Source: an uncultured Eubacteriales bacterium
GTDB taxonomy: Bacteria; Bacillota; Clostridia; Christensenellales; Aristaeellaceae
NCBI GenBank assembly: GCA_900315585.1
Contig: OMZP01000003.1
Coordinates: forward strand, 62,001-126,000
DNA length: 64,000 nucleotides
Direction of reading: 5' to 3'
Below, in pieces: positions 55,160 to 63,902 of this stretch. Below the pieces are notes generated by a model that worked only from the letters and a program-made list of their open reading frames with translations, had not been told where the DNA came from and did no database searches. Both the position numbers and the translations under genes were made by a program. Within the stretch, counting starts at the first letter, position 1. Every line of letters starts with the position of its first letter.

Positions 55160-56053
55160 ATGAAAGCCTATTACCACCTGCCCGGGCTGTTCGAGTTCTA
55201 CGAGTTGTACCGGGCGTTCCTGCCGCTGTTTCGCCAGCGCCGGGAGTGGTTCTACGACGGGTGCGAGATCGGGTCCGTCTACGGCGCGCCCGGGGACTGC
55301 CTCTGGGGCGGGGGCCGGGTGGGCTTCGGCGAGGCGCGGCCGGCGGACGTGGCGGCGCTGATGCGGGAATACGGCGTGTCCGCCCGGCTGACGTTCAGCA
55401 ATTCCCGGCTGCGGCCGGAGCACCTTTCCGACGGGAAGTGCAACGCCCTGTGCGCGCTGTTTGAAAAGGGCGGCGGGGTGGAAAACGGCGTGATCCTCCA
55501 TTCGGAGCTGCTGCTGGACTACCTCCGGGAACGCTATCCGGGGCTGTACCGCGTGTCCTCCACCACCAAGGTGCTCACGGATTTCGGCGATTTTGAGGCC
55601 GAACTGAACCGCCCGGAGTTTCGCTTCGTGGTGCCGGACTTCCGGCTGAACAAGGCCTTCGACCGGCTGTTCGGGCTGTCGGACGATCAGAAGGCCAAGG
55701 TGGAGTTTTTGTGCAACGAGTGCTGCTGGTTTCAGTGCCCGGAGCGCAGGGCCTGCTACGAGAACGTGAGCCTAAAGAACCTGGGGGAGCCCTGCCCGGA
55801 CCACGTCTGCGCGTCCCCCACGGCCCAGCGGGGTTATCGCTTCTCCGACGCCATGGAGAACCCCGGCTTCATCGGCATTGACGACATCCGGAACACCTAC
55901 CTGCCCAACGGCTTCTCCCACTTTAAGATCGAGGGCCGGAGCCTGGGCAGCGCCGTGGTGCTGGAGTTTCTGCTCTACTATATGACGAAGCCGGAGCACC
56001 AGTTGAAGGTGCGGGAGGCCATCTACCTGGACAGCGCGCTGGACTTGTTCTGA
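55160..56053 (+). CDS. U32-like protein with cysteine cluster
   Basis: 297 aa from ATG 55160 (ACGGAG nine bases upstream; the ATG at 55151 has no SD spacing). Alpha/beta barrel-like sequence with FSNSRL, VVPDFRLNK and a four-cysteine cluster CNECCWFQCPERRAC (about 177-191), then FKIEGRSLG (about 252-260). The Cys pattern and FKIEGR recall the peptidase U32/UbiU-UbiV group, in which the cysteines hold an Fe-S cluster. Enzyme activity unknown; a role in modification with radical or oxygen-free chemistry is inference. Confidence 0.65.
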   Translation: MKAYYHLPGLFEFYELYRAFLPLFRQRREWFYDGCEIGSVYGAPGDCLWGGGRVGFGEARPADVAALMREYGVSARLTFSNSRLRPEHLSDGKCNALCALFEKGGGVENGVILHSELLLDYLRERYPGLYRVSSTTKVLTDFGDFEAELNRPEFRFVVPDFRLNKAFDRLFGLSDDQKAKVEFLCNECCWFQCPERRACYENVSLKNLGEPCPDHVCASPTAQRGYRFSDAMENPGFIGIDDIRNTYLPNGFSHFKIEGRSLGSAVVLEFLLYYMTKPEHQLKVREAIYLDSALDLF

Positions 56054-56108
56054 AGGGGAAAACCGGATTGCCACGGCCTTCAGCCTCGCAATGACGTGGT
56101 GCGGGAAT

Positions 56109-56190
56109 GGAGAATGATCGCTGCCGTGCGGAATCGCGGAATGCGGTCAGGATGAAGGGCGGGCGCCGCAACGGCGCCCCTACATTTGTT
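56109..56190 (-). repeat. Dispersed repeat, inverse copy of 29592-29661
   Basis: Reverse complement reads GTAGGGGCGCCGTTGCGGCG...GCATTCCGCGATTCCGCACGG, matching 29592-29661. Confidence 0.75.
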
Positions 56191-56263
56191 TGGCTCATCT
56201 CGGAAAGTGGAGGGATGAATAGAAGCGATTCACAGGTATTCCTTTTAATGCTGCTAGCGAACG

Positions 56264-56347
56264 AAACGTACAGATCCTTCGCTCCGCTCAGGATGACAAG
56301 GTTTCAATTCGTTGTCATCCTGAGCCGTGCGAAGGATCTGTACGTTT
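56264..56347. repeat. 36-bp inverted repeat (hairpin unit)
   Basis: Arms 56264-56299 and 56312-56347 match at 34 of 36 positions (AAACGTACAGATCCTTCGC... / ...GCGAAGGATCTGTACGTTT) around a 12-bp centre. No T-tract; a REP/BOX-like unit. Confidence 0.85.
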
Positions 56348-56453
56348 TGTCAACTGGCAACACTGAAAGTGAATGCTTTCAATTCGCTTTGTCTCATCCC
56401 CCAAGTTTCCGTGAAGAACCCTGTGTTTTAATGTGTATCCTTGATGAGATCTG

Positions 56454-57332
56454 TTACAGGTCAAACATGCTGATCTGGGTGTGCTGGTCCGGCAGCGCGT
56501 TCATGAACTGGAAGCAGGCCTGGGGGGTGGCGAGCATGCCGTGGGCTTCGCAGATTTGGCGGAACACGCGCTTCAGTGCCTCCGCGTTCGGGCTGGGCAG
56601 CTCGTAGGCGTTGCCGTAGCGCCGGGCGTACCGGGCCTTCATCCCCGGAAAGTGTTTGTCCAGGGCGGCGTAGTAGTATTCCCGGTCGCCCTCCCGGAGG
56701 GTGAGGCCCATGCCGAAGTCGATCACGCCCGTCACGCCCGCCCGGGCGCATGCGTTCAGGATCGCCGAGACGTTTTCCACGGTGTCGTTGATGAAGGGCA
56801 GGATGGGCGTCAGCCAGACGACGGTGGGGATGCCCCGGTCCCGCATGGCCTCCAGCACCTCGATGCGCCGCTTCGTGTTGCAGACGTTGGGCTCCAGGAT
56901 GCGGCACAGGTCGTCGTCGTAGGTGGTCAGCGTCATCTGCACCACGCATTTGGCGCTGCGGTTGATGGCGTCCAGCAGGTCGATGTCCCGCAGGATGCGG
57001 TCGGACTTGGTCTGGATGGCCGCGCCGAAGCCGTGCTTCTGTATGATCTCCAGGCACAGCCGGGTGAGCCGCAGCGCCTCCTCGCAGTGCATGTACGGGT
57101 CCGACATGGAGCCCGTGCCGATCATGCACCGCCGCCGCTTCGATCTCAGCGCCCGCTCCAGCAGCTCCGGCGCGTTGCGCTTCACCTCCACGTCCTCAAA
57201 GGGGTGGGTGAACTGGTAGCAGGCGCTGCGGCTGTCACAGTAGATGCAGCCGTGGGTGCAGCCGCGATACAGATTCATGCCGCAATGCCCGTTGCGGGTG
57301 GTGAGCAGGCCCTTGGCGTCGACGAAGTGCAT
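56454..57332 (-). CDS. SPL-type radical SAM protein
   Basis: 292 aa. [4Fe-4S]-binding CxxxCxxC in YRGCTHGCIYCDS (about 24-36), followed by RCMIGTGSMSDPYMHCE and TKSDRILRD. This is the COG1533/SplB-related group of radical SAM proteins, often called DNA repair photolyase-like, but the true spore photoproduct lyase has further signatures not evident here. Substrate unknown. 17 bp follow before the GGDEF gene on the same strand; the two may be co-transcribed. Confidence 0.85.
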   Translation of the reverse strand: MHFVDAKGLLTTRNGHCGMNLYRGCTHGCIYCDSRSACYQFTHPFEDVEVKRNAPELLERALRSKRRRCMIGTGSMSDPYMHCEEALRLTRLCLEIIQKHGFGAAIQTKSDRILRDIDLLDAINRSAKCVVQMTLTTYDDDLCRILEPNVCNTKRRIEVLEAMRDRGIPTVVWLTPILPFINDTVENVSAILNACARAGVTGVIDFGMGLTLREGDREYYYAALDKHFPGMKARYARRYGNAYELPSPNAEALKRVFRQICEAHGMLATPQACFQFMNALPDQHTQISMFDL

Positions 57333-57349
57333 GGGGTTCCTCCTGGCGC

Positions 57350-58507
57350 TTATCGGCGGGACTTCTTGCTGGCCTTGTCCAGATACAGGTTTTCATCCGC
57401 CCGCCGGGCGCAGGCCTGGAAGGTGTCCTCGCCGCCGGAGAGCTGGCTGTAGCCCGCGCCGATGGACAGCGTGTAGGGCGCGCCGTTGGCCGCGCAGGCG
57501 GCCTTGATCTCCCCGCGGATGTCCCGGATCATGGCGTCCACCTGGGCCGCCTCCGTGGGATGGGCGATGAGTATGAATTCGTCGCCGCCGTACCGGGCCA
57601 GGAACATGGGCATGGCGTGCTTCCTCGCGGCGGCGCGCATGGAGTTGGCGACGACGATCAGCGCCTGGTCGCCCTCGGCGTGGCCGTAGGTGTCGTTGAT
57701 GAGCTTGAAGTCGTTGATGTCGAACATCACCGTGAAGGTCAGCCGGCCCTCCCGGTGGAGGTTGGACTTTTGCAGGGTGTAGTGCTCCAGCTGGCCCCGG
57801 TTGTTGAGGCCGGTCAGCGGGTCGGTGGAGATCTGGGTCTCCATGGCGTTGATGAAGAACACGATCATGAATATCGTGCAAGCGAAGCAGAACACCGGCG
57901 TTTCGCGCAGGGCGAAGACCTGCAGCAGGCCGCCCGCCACGACCATCAGCGGAAAGACGCCCACGCGCAGGTGGGTGCGGCGCTCAATGGGGTTCTTTTC
58001 CCGGATGGCCCGCCGCAAGGTGTAGATGACGACGGCCGCGATGTACACGCAGGGCACGGCGAGCTGGAACAGGTCGTAACCCGGCTGGAGGTTGAGGTCT
58101 TCATCCAGCAGGAAGGGCCGGTTCGCGAAGAAGGTGATGACGAGCGCCGCCGTGGCGATGAAAAAGGGGAGCAGCAGGACGAGCTGGGTGCGCCGGCTGT
58201 CCCGCCCCGGCATGTGCTCCACGGCCATCACGTAGCGCAGCCACATGTAGGTGATGCCCGCCATAAACGCGTAGTTGCAGAAGTTGAGCAGCAGCACCGT
58301 GAACAGGTTCTTGGGGAGCACCCCGGCGATCACCGCCGCCCAGCACGCGTCGCAGATGAAATAGAGCATGAACGCCACGAGGGCATGATCGTATTTGATC
58401 TGCTTCTCCTGGCGGTCCACGTTTGTCAGGCCGCGGAAGAGCATGATGGCGAATATGACGATGCAGACGACGTTGGCCTCGGTGTAGTAGATCAGGTAAC
58501 TGGACAT
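57350..58507 (-). CDS. Membrane GGDEF diguanylate cyclase
   Basis: 385 aa from ATG 58507 (SD GGTGGAG). Six or so membrane segments in the first 200 residues, then a GGDEF domain with DPLTGLNNRGQLEHY, FDINDFKLINDTYGHAEGD and the active-site GGDEF (in RYGGDEFILIAHP). The five-residue-upstream RxxD inhibitory site is absent (the region reads PMFLARY), so product feedback at an I-site is unlikely. Makes c-di-GMP and opposes the HD-GYP enzyme at 51043. Confidence 0.92.
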   Translation of the reverse strand: MSSYLIYYTEANVVCIVIFAIMLFRGLTNVDRQEKQIKYDHALVAFMLYFICDACWAAVIAGVLPKNLFTVLLLNFCNYAFMAGITYMWLRYVMAVEHMPGRDSRRTQLVLLLPFFIATAALVITFFANRPFLLDEDLNLQPGYDLFQLAVPCVYIAAVVIYTLRRAIREKNPIERRTHLRVGVFPLMVVAGGLLQVFALRETPVFCFACTIFMIVFFINAMETQISTDPLTGLNNRGQLEHYTLQKSNLHREGRLTFTVMFDINDFKLINDTYGHAEGDQALIVVANSMRAAARKHAMPMFLARYGGDEFILIAHPTEAAQVDAMIRDIRGEIKAACAANGAPYTLSIGAGYSQLSGGEDTFQACARRADENLYLDKASKKSRR

Positions 58508-58620
58508 GAAGCTGTCTCCACCTTTTGGGGGATGACCACAACACCCCAATTTATTCTTATACCCTATTATAATCCATTTTCGCGGAAAATGCTACTGCGT
58601 TTTGAAATAAATGATGTGTA

Positions 58621-58649
58621 TTGATGAAAAACCATGGACGTGATACAAT
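58621..58649 (+). promoter_or_regulatory. Promoter of the radical SAM/def operon
   Basis: TTGATG (58621-58626), 17-bp spacer, TACAAT (58644-58649). It overlaps upstream in-frame ATGs and so supports the TTG start at 58696. Confidence 0.65.
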
Positions 58650-58695
58650 ACAGGTATTGCGGAAGCAAAGAACGCGGATACGGGAGGGCAAGGCA

Positions 58696-59796
58696 TTGAG
58701 CGAGCATTTCAATTTGCAGGAGCACATCGCCAAGGGCGTGGAGAGGATCGTGGCGGACACGTTGAAGGCCACGCTGCGGGACCCCAGGGGCAGCGCCTTT
58801 ATGGTGAAGTTCGGGGCCGCCGCCGCCCGGGCCACCCGGCGCCGCCTGAACCTGGAGGGCGAGGGGCTGCACGTGCCTTCCTTCCTGATCGCCAGCATCA
58901 CCAGCGCCTGCAACCTGCACTGCGCCGGGTGCTATTCCCGCTGCAACGCGGCCACCGTGGATGCCGAGCCGGTGAAGCAGCTGAGCGCGGAGGAATGGAC
59001 GGCCGTGTTCAGGGAGGCCGAGGACCTGGGCGTCAGCTTCATCCTGCTGGCCGGGGGCGAGCCGCTTTTGCGCCGGGACGTGATCGAGGCGGCGGGCAAC
59101 ATGAAGAACCTCCTGTTCCCGATCTTCACCAACGGCACCTATATGGACGACGCGTTCTTTGCGCTGCTGGACCGGTGCCGGAACCTGGTCCCGGTGCTGA
59201 GCATCGAGGGGGATCGGGAGATCACCGACGCGCGGCGGGGCGCGGGCGTGTACGACCGGCTGATCGCCGCCATGGACCGCCTGCACAAGAAGAACCTGCT
59301 GTACGGCGCGTCCATCACCGTGACCACCGAGAACATCCAGCGGGTCACCTCGCCCCAGTTCGTGGAGCAGCTGGTGAAGCGGGGCTGCAAGCTGGTGATC
59401 TTCATCGAGTTCGTGCCCGTGACGGAGGAATCCCGGGAGCTGGCCCCCGGCGACGGGGAGCGGGCCTGCCTGCTGAGCGCCACGCAATCGCTGCGCCAGG
59501 CCTTCCCGGAGCTGATCGCCCTGGCCTTCCCCGGGGACGAGCGGGCGGACGAGGGCTGCATGGCGGCGGGCCGCGGCTTCTTCCACATCAACTCCCACGG
59601 CGGCGCGGAGCCTTGCCCGTTCTCGCCCTATTCCGACGTGAACGTGCTGGAGGCGGGCGTGCGGGGCGCGCTGAAATCCCCGCTGTTCATGGCCCTGCGG
59701 GACGGCGGCGTGCTGGACAACGACCACGTGGGCGGCTGCGTGCTGTACGAGCAGCGGGACACGGTGGAGAAGCTGCTGGGCGAAGAGAAAGCTTGA
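58696..59796 (+). CDS. Radical SAM protein
   Basis: 366 aa from TTG 58696 (GGGAGGG, spacing 8). An N-terminal helical part (1-65) precedes the radical SAM core with CNLHCAGCYSRC (CxxxCxxC), FILLAGGEPLLRRDV (the GGEP motif) and TNGTYMDD. Late residues include CMAAGRGFFHINSHGGAEPCPFSPYSD and GCVLYEQ, an auxiliary cysteine region of SPASM/twitch kind with fewer Cys than classic SPASM. Precursor peptide not seen. First gene of a four-gene operon with def, a FliB-like gene and DUF819. Confidence 0.88.
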   Translation: MSEHFNLQEHIAKGVERIVADTLKATLRDPRGSAFMVKFGAAAARATRRRLNLEGEGLHVPSFLIASITSACNLHCAGCYSRCNAATVDAEPVKQLSAEEWTAVFREAEDLGVSFILLAGGEPLLRRDVIEAAGNMKNLLFPIFTNGTYMDDAFFALLDRCRNLVPVLSIEGDREITDARRGAGVYDRLIAAMDRLHKKNLLYGASITVTTENIQRVTSPQFVEQLVKRGCKLVIFIEFVPVTEESRELAPGDGERACLLSATQSLRQAFPELIALAFPGDERADEGCMAAGRGFFHINSHGGAEPCPFSPYSDVNVLEAGVRGALKSPLFMALRDGGVLDNDHVGGCVLYEQRDTVEKLLGEEKA

Positions 59797-59821
59797 AGAT
59801 GCGCGTCGGGAGGTGCCGAAT

Positions 59822-60232
59822 ATGATTCGACCCGTCGTGAGGGATGTGTTCTTTTTGAGGCAGAAGTCCGAACCGGCGACCCGGGAGGACCTGGGCGTGG
59901 GCCGGGATTTGCAGGACACCCTCCGGGCCAACCGGGACAGGTGCGTGGGCATGGCCGCGAACATGATCGGCGTGAAGAAGCGGGTCATCATCGTGAACGC
60001 GGGCTTTGCGGACGTGGTGATGGTCAACCCCGTGCTGCTGGCGAAGGACACGCCCTATGAGGCGGAGGAGGGCTGCCTGTCCCTGGACGGCACCCGCAAA
60101 ACCACCCGCTGGCAGAACATCGAGATCGAATACACCGACGCGAGCTGGAAGAAGCGCCGACAGCGGTTTTCCGGGTGGATCGCCCAGATCATCCAGCACG
60201 AGATGGACCACCTGGAGGGCATCCTCATTTGA
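59822..60232 (+). CDS. def: Peptide deformylase (short variant)
   Basis: 136 aa from ATG 59822 (SD GGGAGG). Metal ligands present: Cys85 in EGCLSL, His126 and His130 in QHEMDHLEG with catalytic Glu127. Motif I reads GMAANMIG instead of GLAxxQIG, so the Gln that stabilises the transition state is Met48. Short Firmicute homologues of this type occur and are annotated as deformylases; activity on formyl-Met should not be taken for granted. 25 bp after the radical SAM gene. Confidence 0.85.
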   Translation: MIRPVVRDVFFLRQKSEPATREDLGVGRDLQDTLRANRDRCVGMAANMIGVKKRVIIVNAGFADVVMVNPVLLAKDTPYEAEEGCLSLDGTRKTTRWQNIEIEYTDASWKKRRQRFSGWIAQIIQHEMDHLEGILI

Positions 60233-60246
60233 GGGAGGCGGGACCC

Positions 60247-60987
60247 ATGAACCTCTATGTGCCGGAGTACTATCCGGAGTTTCGCTGCATCGCGTCCCGC
60301 TGCGGCCATACCTGCTGCGCGGGCTGGGAGATCGACATCGACGGGGAGAGCCTGGCGCGCTACGAGCGCCTGCCCGGCGACTTCGGCGAACGGCTGAGGC
60401 GGAGCCTCAGCCGGGAGGGCACGCCCCACTTCATCCTGGGACCGGGGGAGCGATGCCCGCTTCTGAACGGGGATAACCTGTGCGATTTGATCCTGCACGA
60501 GGGGGAGGACGCCCTCTGCCAGATCTGCCGGGACCATCCCCGGTTCCGGAACTATTTTTCCGGCCGGGTGGAGATGGGCCTGGGCCTGGTCTGCGAGGAA
60601 GCGGGGCGGCTGATCCTGTCCTGGCCGCGGCCCCTGAGGCTGATCCGACTGGAGGGGGACGGGGCGGAATCGCCCACGGAGGACGAGGCGTATCTGTTTG
60701 AGATTCGGGAACGCTGGCTTGCCTCCATCGAGGAGGAGGGCCCGCGGGCCAGGCTGTTGGAGACGCTGATCTTCCGACACCTGGCGGACGCGCTGTACGA
60801 CGGTCGGCTGGAGGAGCGGATCGACTTCATTCGCCGCGCCTACGGGCAGATCACCGCCGGCTGGACGGAGGGGGACCTGCCCGCCCTGGCGGAGCGGGCC
60901 CGGGCCTTTTCCGACGCGGTGGAGTATGACGACGAGGCGCTGGAGGCGTGGATCGGACAAGGGAAAGAGGGGGAAGAGGCTCAATGA
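60247..60987 (+). CDS. FliB-like (lysine N-methylase family) Cys-cluster protein
   Basis: 246 aa. Cysteines in CIASRCGHTCCAGW (N-terminal), CPLLNGDNLC and CQICRDHPRF form the CxxxCxxCC-type cluster of the YkgJ/FliB family. FliB methylates lysines of flagellin in other bacteria; no flagellar gene is in the window, so another protein may be the target, or the assignment is only by fold. SD GGGAGG. Its stop overlaps the DUF819 start (ATGA). Confidence 0.8.
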   Translation: MNLYVPEYYPEFRCIASRCGHTCCAGWEIDIDGESLARYERLPGDFGERLRRSLSREGTPHFILGPGERCPLLNGDNLCDLILHEGEDALCQICRDHPRFRNYFSGRVEMGLGLVCEEAGRLILSWPRPLRLIRLEGDGAESPTEDEAYLFEIRERWLASIEEEGPRARLLETLIFRHLADALYDGRLEERIDFIRRAYGQITAGWTEGDLPALAERARAFSDAVEYDDEALEAWIGQGKEGEEAQ

Positions 60988-62156
60988 TCACCGATGGATT
61001 TACCTATGTGGCCCTGCTGCTGTTCATGACGGGCGCGCTGGTGACGCTGGAGAAGACGGCCAAGGGGGCGCTTCAAAAGTTCTTCAAGTACATCCCGTCC
61101 GTGGTGCTGTGCTACCTGGTCGCGATGCTGCTGTGCACGCTGAAGGTGTGGGACCTGGGCGAGACCAAGGCCGCCTACGGCGCGCTGAAAAACAACCTGA
61201 CCTACGCGATGATCTTCTCGATGCTGCTTCGGTGCGACATAAGGAAGGTGCTGCGCCTGGGGCCGAGGATGCTGCTGGGCTTCTTCTCCGCGACGCTGAC
61301 CATCATGATCGGCTTCATCGCCGCCTTCCTGATCATGAAGCGGTTCATCGGGTCGGACGCCTGGATGGGCCTGGGCGCGCTCTGCGGCTCCTGGATCGGC
61401 GGCAGCGGCAACATGGTGGCCGTGCAGGCGGCGCTGAACATCGCCGAGGCCGACATGGGCTACGCACTGGTGATCGACTCCATCGACTACTCGCTGTGGG
61501 TGATGTTCCTGCTCTGGGCCATCCAGCTGGCGCCGCGGTTCAATCAATGGACCGGGGCCGACACCGCGAAGCTGGACGAGGTGTCCACCCGGCTGTCCGA
61601 CGAGGCGAAGCTGAACGCGAAGCCCGTCACGTTCCAGAGCCTGATATTGCTCATCGGCTGCGCCTTCCTGGTCAGCGCCGTGGCCACCAATGTGGGCGCG
61701 AAGCTCTACGACTGGACGGGCTTTTCCGACAAGGCGACCTGGACGGTGCTGTTCGTGACCGCCGTGGCGCTGCTGGCCGCGCTGACGCCGCTGGGCAAGG
61801 TGGCGGGCTCGGGCGAGGTGTCCAACCTGCTGCTCTACGCGGTGATCGCCCTGCTGGCCTCCCGCGCCAGCCTCACCGAGCTGGGCGACGCGCCCGCCTG
61901 GATCATCACCGGCTTCATCGTGCTGATCATCCACGCGGCGCTGATGCTTGTGATCTGCAAGCTGCTGAAGCTGGACCTGTTCACCGCCGGGGTCGCCTCC
62001 CTGGCCAATATCGGGGGCACGGCCTCCGCGCCGGTGCTGGCGGGGTCCTACGCCGGGTCGCTGGTGCCGGTGGGCATCCTGATGGCGCTGATGGGCTACG
62101 TGGTGGGCACGCCCCTGGCCACCCTCTGCGCCAACATCATGAAGCTGCTGGCGTGA
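60984..62156 (+). CDS. DUF819-family membrane protein
   Basis: 390 aa, about ten membrane segments. Signatures ALCGSWIGGSGNMVAVQAAL (about 130-150) and SLANIGGTASAPVLAGSYA (about 340-358) are typical of DUF819/YjcL proteins, which resemble the two-repeat fold of gluconate or bile-acid-type transporters. Substrate unknown. Last gene of the radical SAM operon; ATGA overlap with the FliB-like gene. Confidence 0.88.
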   Translation: MITDGFTYVALLLFMTGALVTLEKTAKGALQKFFKYIPSVVLCYLVAMLLCTLKVWDLGETKAAYGALKNNLTYAMIFSMLLRCDIRKVLRLGPRMLLGFFSATLTIMIGFIAAFLIMKRFIGSDAWMGLGALCGSWIGGSGNMVAVQAALNIAEADMGYALVIDSIDYSLWVMFLLWAIQLAPRFNQWTGADTAKLDEVSTRLSDEAKLNAKPVTFQSLILLIGCAFLVSAVATNVGAKLYDWTGFSDKATWTVLFVTAVALLAALTPLGKVAGSGEVSNLLLYAVIALLASRASLTELGDAPAWIITGFIVLIIHAALMLVICKLLKLDLFTAGVASLANIGGTASAPVLAGSYAGSLVPVGILMALMGYVVGTPLATLCANIMKLLA

Positions 62157-62192
62157 CGCGAGGGAATCTTATTTGCCGGGAGGCTCCGCGCC

Positions 62193-62954
62193 TCATGGTT
62201 CGTTCAGAAACCCCATGTACTCGTCGAACACGTTGAACAGCATGTCCCCGGAGCACACCGGGAGGAGGGAGCCGCTGGTTCCGATGGGCGCGAAGTCGAA
62301 CATCTCCCGGGCGGCGGTGAGCACCAGCGCCGGGAGCACCTCGTAGTCCGGGCCGAACACGATCTCCAGGTACGGCACGTATTTCGCCGCCTGGCGCACC
62401 TCGTCCGGGTCCACGGCGCTCTTCATCTTGAACTCCAGGGAGAATACCCTGTCCTCGGTGATCACCAGCACGTCCGCGTAGATGCGCACCCGGCGGGACC
62501 GCTTCAACCGGAACTCGAAGGCGATCTCCCACCTGAGGCAGGCCTCGCCCGCCATCTCCAGCAGGTCCTCGAACAGCCGCACCATCTGCGCCCGGCAGTC
62601 CCGGAAGGAGTGGAACAGCCCGCGGGCGTCGCTGACGCTGCGGCCGATCCTCTGGCAGCCCTCCACCAGCCGGTCCATGAAAGCCGCCTCCGACAGGTCC
62701 ATGAATTCGTCCACCCGGCTGTAGTAGCCGCAGAACTCGAAAAGGCCCGCGTGGGGGCGCTCCTGGCGGATGATGCCGTGCCACCGGCTGTCCCCATCCT
62801 GCCAGCACAGCTCCTTCAAAAGGGGCGAGGCGTAGAGGGCGCGGTTCACGGCGCTTCGATCCAGGCCCAGGCGGCGGGCGATCTCCCGGGCCTTCAGGCC
62901 GTCGCCCTGGCAGATGGCGGCGCAGATCCTTTGCTCCAGCGGTTCGTCGTACAT
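62193..62954 (-). CDS. Winged-helix plus RecB-like nuclease domain protein
   Basis: 253 aa from ATG 62954 (the longer frame runs over the neighbouring gene). Residues 5-60 form an HTH/winged helix (AREIARRLGLDRSAVNRALY). The second half shows the PD-(D/E)XK pattern: Asp161 (YADVLVI), Glu174-x-Lys176 (LEFKMK) and Gln188xxxTyr192 (QAAKY), the motif III typical of RecB/AddB-type nucleases. No helicase or mobile element gene nearby. Ten bp downstream of the prephenate dehydratase gene and likely in its operon. Function unknown; could cut DNA or be an inactive fold. Confidence 0.7.
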   Translation of the reverse strand: MYDEPLEQRICAAICQGDGLKAREIARRLGLDRSAVNRALYASPLLKELCWQDGDSRWHGIIRQERPHAGLFEFCGYYSRVDEFMDLSEAAFMDRLVEGCQRIGRSVSDARGLFHSFRDCRAQMVRLFEDLLEMAGEACLRWEIAFEFRLKRSRRVRIYADVLVITEDRVFSLEFKMKSAVDPDEVRQAAKYVPYLEIVFGPDYEVLPALVLTAAREMFDFAPIGTSGSLLPVCSGDMLFNVFDEYMGFLNEP

Positions 62955-62964
62955 GGCTTCATCC

Positions 62965-63843
62965 CTACCGCTTTTCGACGGCGTCGAAGCACCCGGCGAA
63001 GCGCACGCCTTCAAGGGAGCGGGCCGCGGCCAGCTGGTCATCGGTGACGCCGGTTTTGCACTCGGTCTCGATCACGTAGTGATAGCGGCCCAGCCGGCTG
63101 CCCTCGGGCCGGTCGTGCAGGGCGACGAACTCCAGGCCCGCTTCGTGCAGCGCCAGGATGATGTCGTCGATTGCGCTGGCCTCGCAGGTGGCCACGAACA
63201 CGGCGCGCTTCATCCCCGCGTCCTCCAGCCTCTGCCGGGAGAGCACGTAGAAGCGGGTCTTATTGGCGTCGGTGATCTGCACGTTCTCCGCCAGCACCGC
63301 GAGCCCGTAGAGATCGGCGGCGCCGGGGGCGGCCACGGCGGCGATGGATGCGTCGCCCGTCTCGGCGACATAGCTGGCTGCGGCGGCGGTGCTGGCCATC
63401 TCCACGGCCTCCGCCTCCGGCAGGTGTTCCGCTCGCCAGGCGGCGCTCTGGGTGAGCCCCTGGGCGTGGGAGCAGACGGTTTGAATGTCCGCGAGGGTCG
63501 CGCCGGGGAGCCCCATCAGGGTCTGGCTGATGGGCAGCACCACCTCGCCCGTTACAAAGGCCTCCTCCGCGGCGATCAGCGCGTCCACGTAGTTCACCAC
63601 GGCCCCGCCCACGGTGTTCTCCTGGGGAATCACGGCGTAGTCCGCGTCCCCGGAAAGCACGTCGGCGATGGCGTCGTTCACGGTCTCCCTGGGGTTCAGC
63701 GCCGCGCCGTCGGCAAACCAGAACCGGGCGGCTTCCTCGGTGTAGGTGCCCGCCGGGCCCAGGTAGCTCACCCGGGCCTCCGCCAGCGCCGCCGGGATCA
63801 CCAGCGCCAGCATCAGGGCGATCAACAGGATTCTTTTGCGCAT
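62965..63843 (-). CDS. Prephenate dehydratase with an export signal
   Basis: 292 aa from ATG 63843. The first 21 residues form a clear signal peptide (RKR, 15 hydrophobic residues, AALA-EA). The rest is a full prephenate dehydratase: SYLGPAGTYTEEAA, VIPQENTVGGAV, SHAQGLTQSAAW, STAAAASYVAE, and the catalytic TRF in KTRFYVLSR, then a C-terminal ACT domain (about 220-285). Normally the enzyme is cytoplasmic and makes phenylpyruvate for Phe synthesis, with Phe feedback through ACT. Export would separate it from its substrate, so either it works outside on released prephenate or it has become a binding protein. No AroH or chorismate mutase gene nearby. Confidence 0.85.
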   Translation of the reverse strand: MRKRILLIALMLALVIPAALAEARVSYLGPAGTYTEEAARFWFADGAALNPRETVNDAIADVLSGDADYAVIPQENTVGGAVVNYVDALIAAEEAFVTGEVVLPISQTLMGLPGATLADIQTVCSHAQGLTQSAAWRAEHLPEAEAVEMASTAAAASYVAETGDASIAAVAAPGAADLYGLAVLAENVQITDANKTRFYVLSRQRLEDAGMKRAVFVATCEASAIDDIILALHEAGLEFVALHDRPEGSRLGRYHYVIETECKTGVTDDQLAAARSLEGVRFAGCFDAVEKR

Positions 63844-63902
63844 GGGGTCCTCCGCCTTTCGACAGGTTTTTTCCACGCCCAGCATACCACATCGCGGGGC
63901 GA

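Larger units (their letters stand above)
56054..56453. other. 400-bp intergenic region of dispersed repeats
   Basis: Contains a GGATTGCCACGGCC unit (56064-56098, family of 37908, 38072 and 38161), the repeat shared with 29592, and a 36-bp near-perfect inverted repeat (56264-56347). No gene. Confidence 0.65.

Noticed and set aside
56454..57332. True spore photoproduct lyase (splB)
   Set aside because: Only the general radical SAM/COG1533 signatures are seen; no sporulation context.
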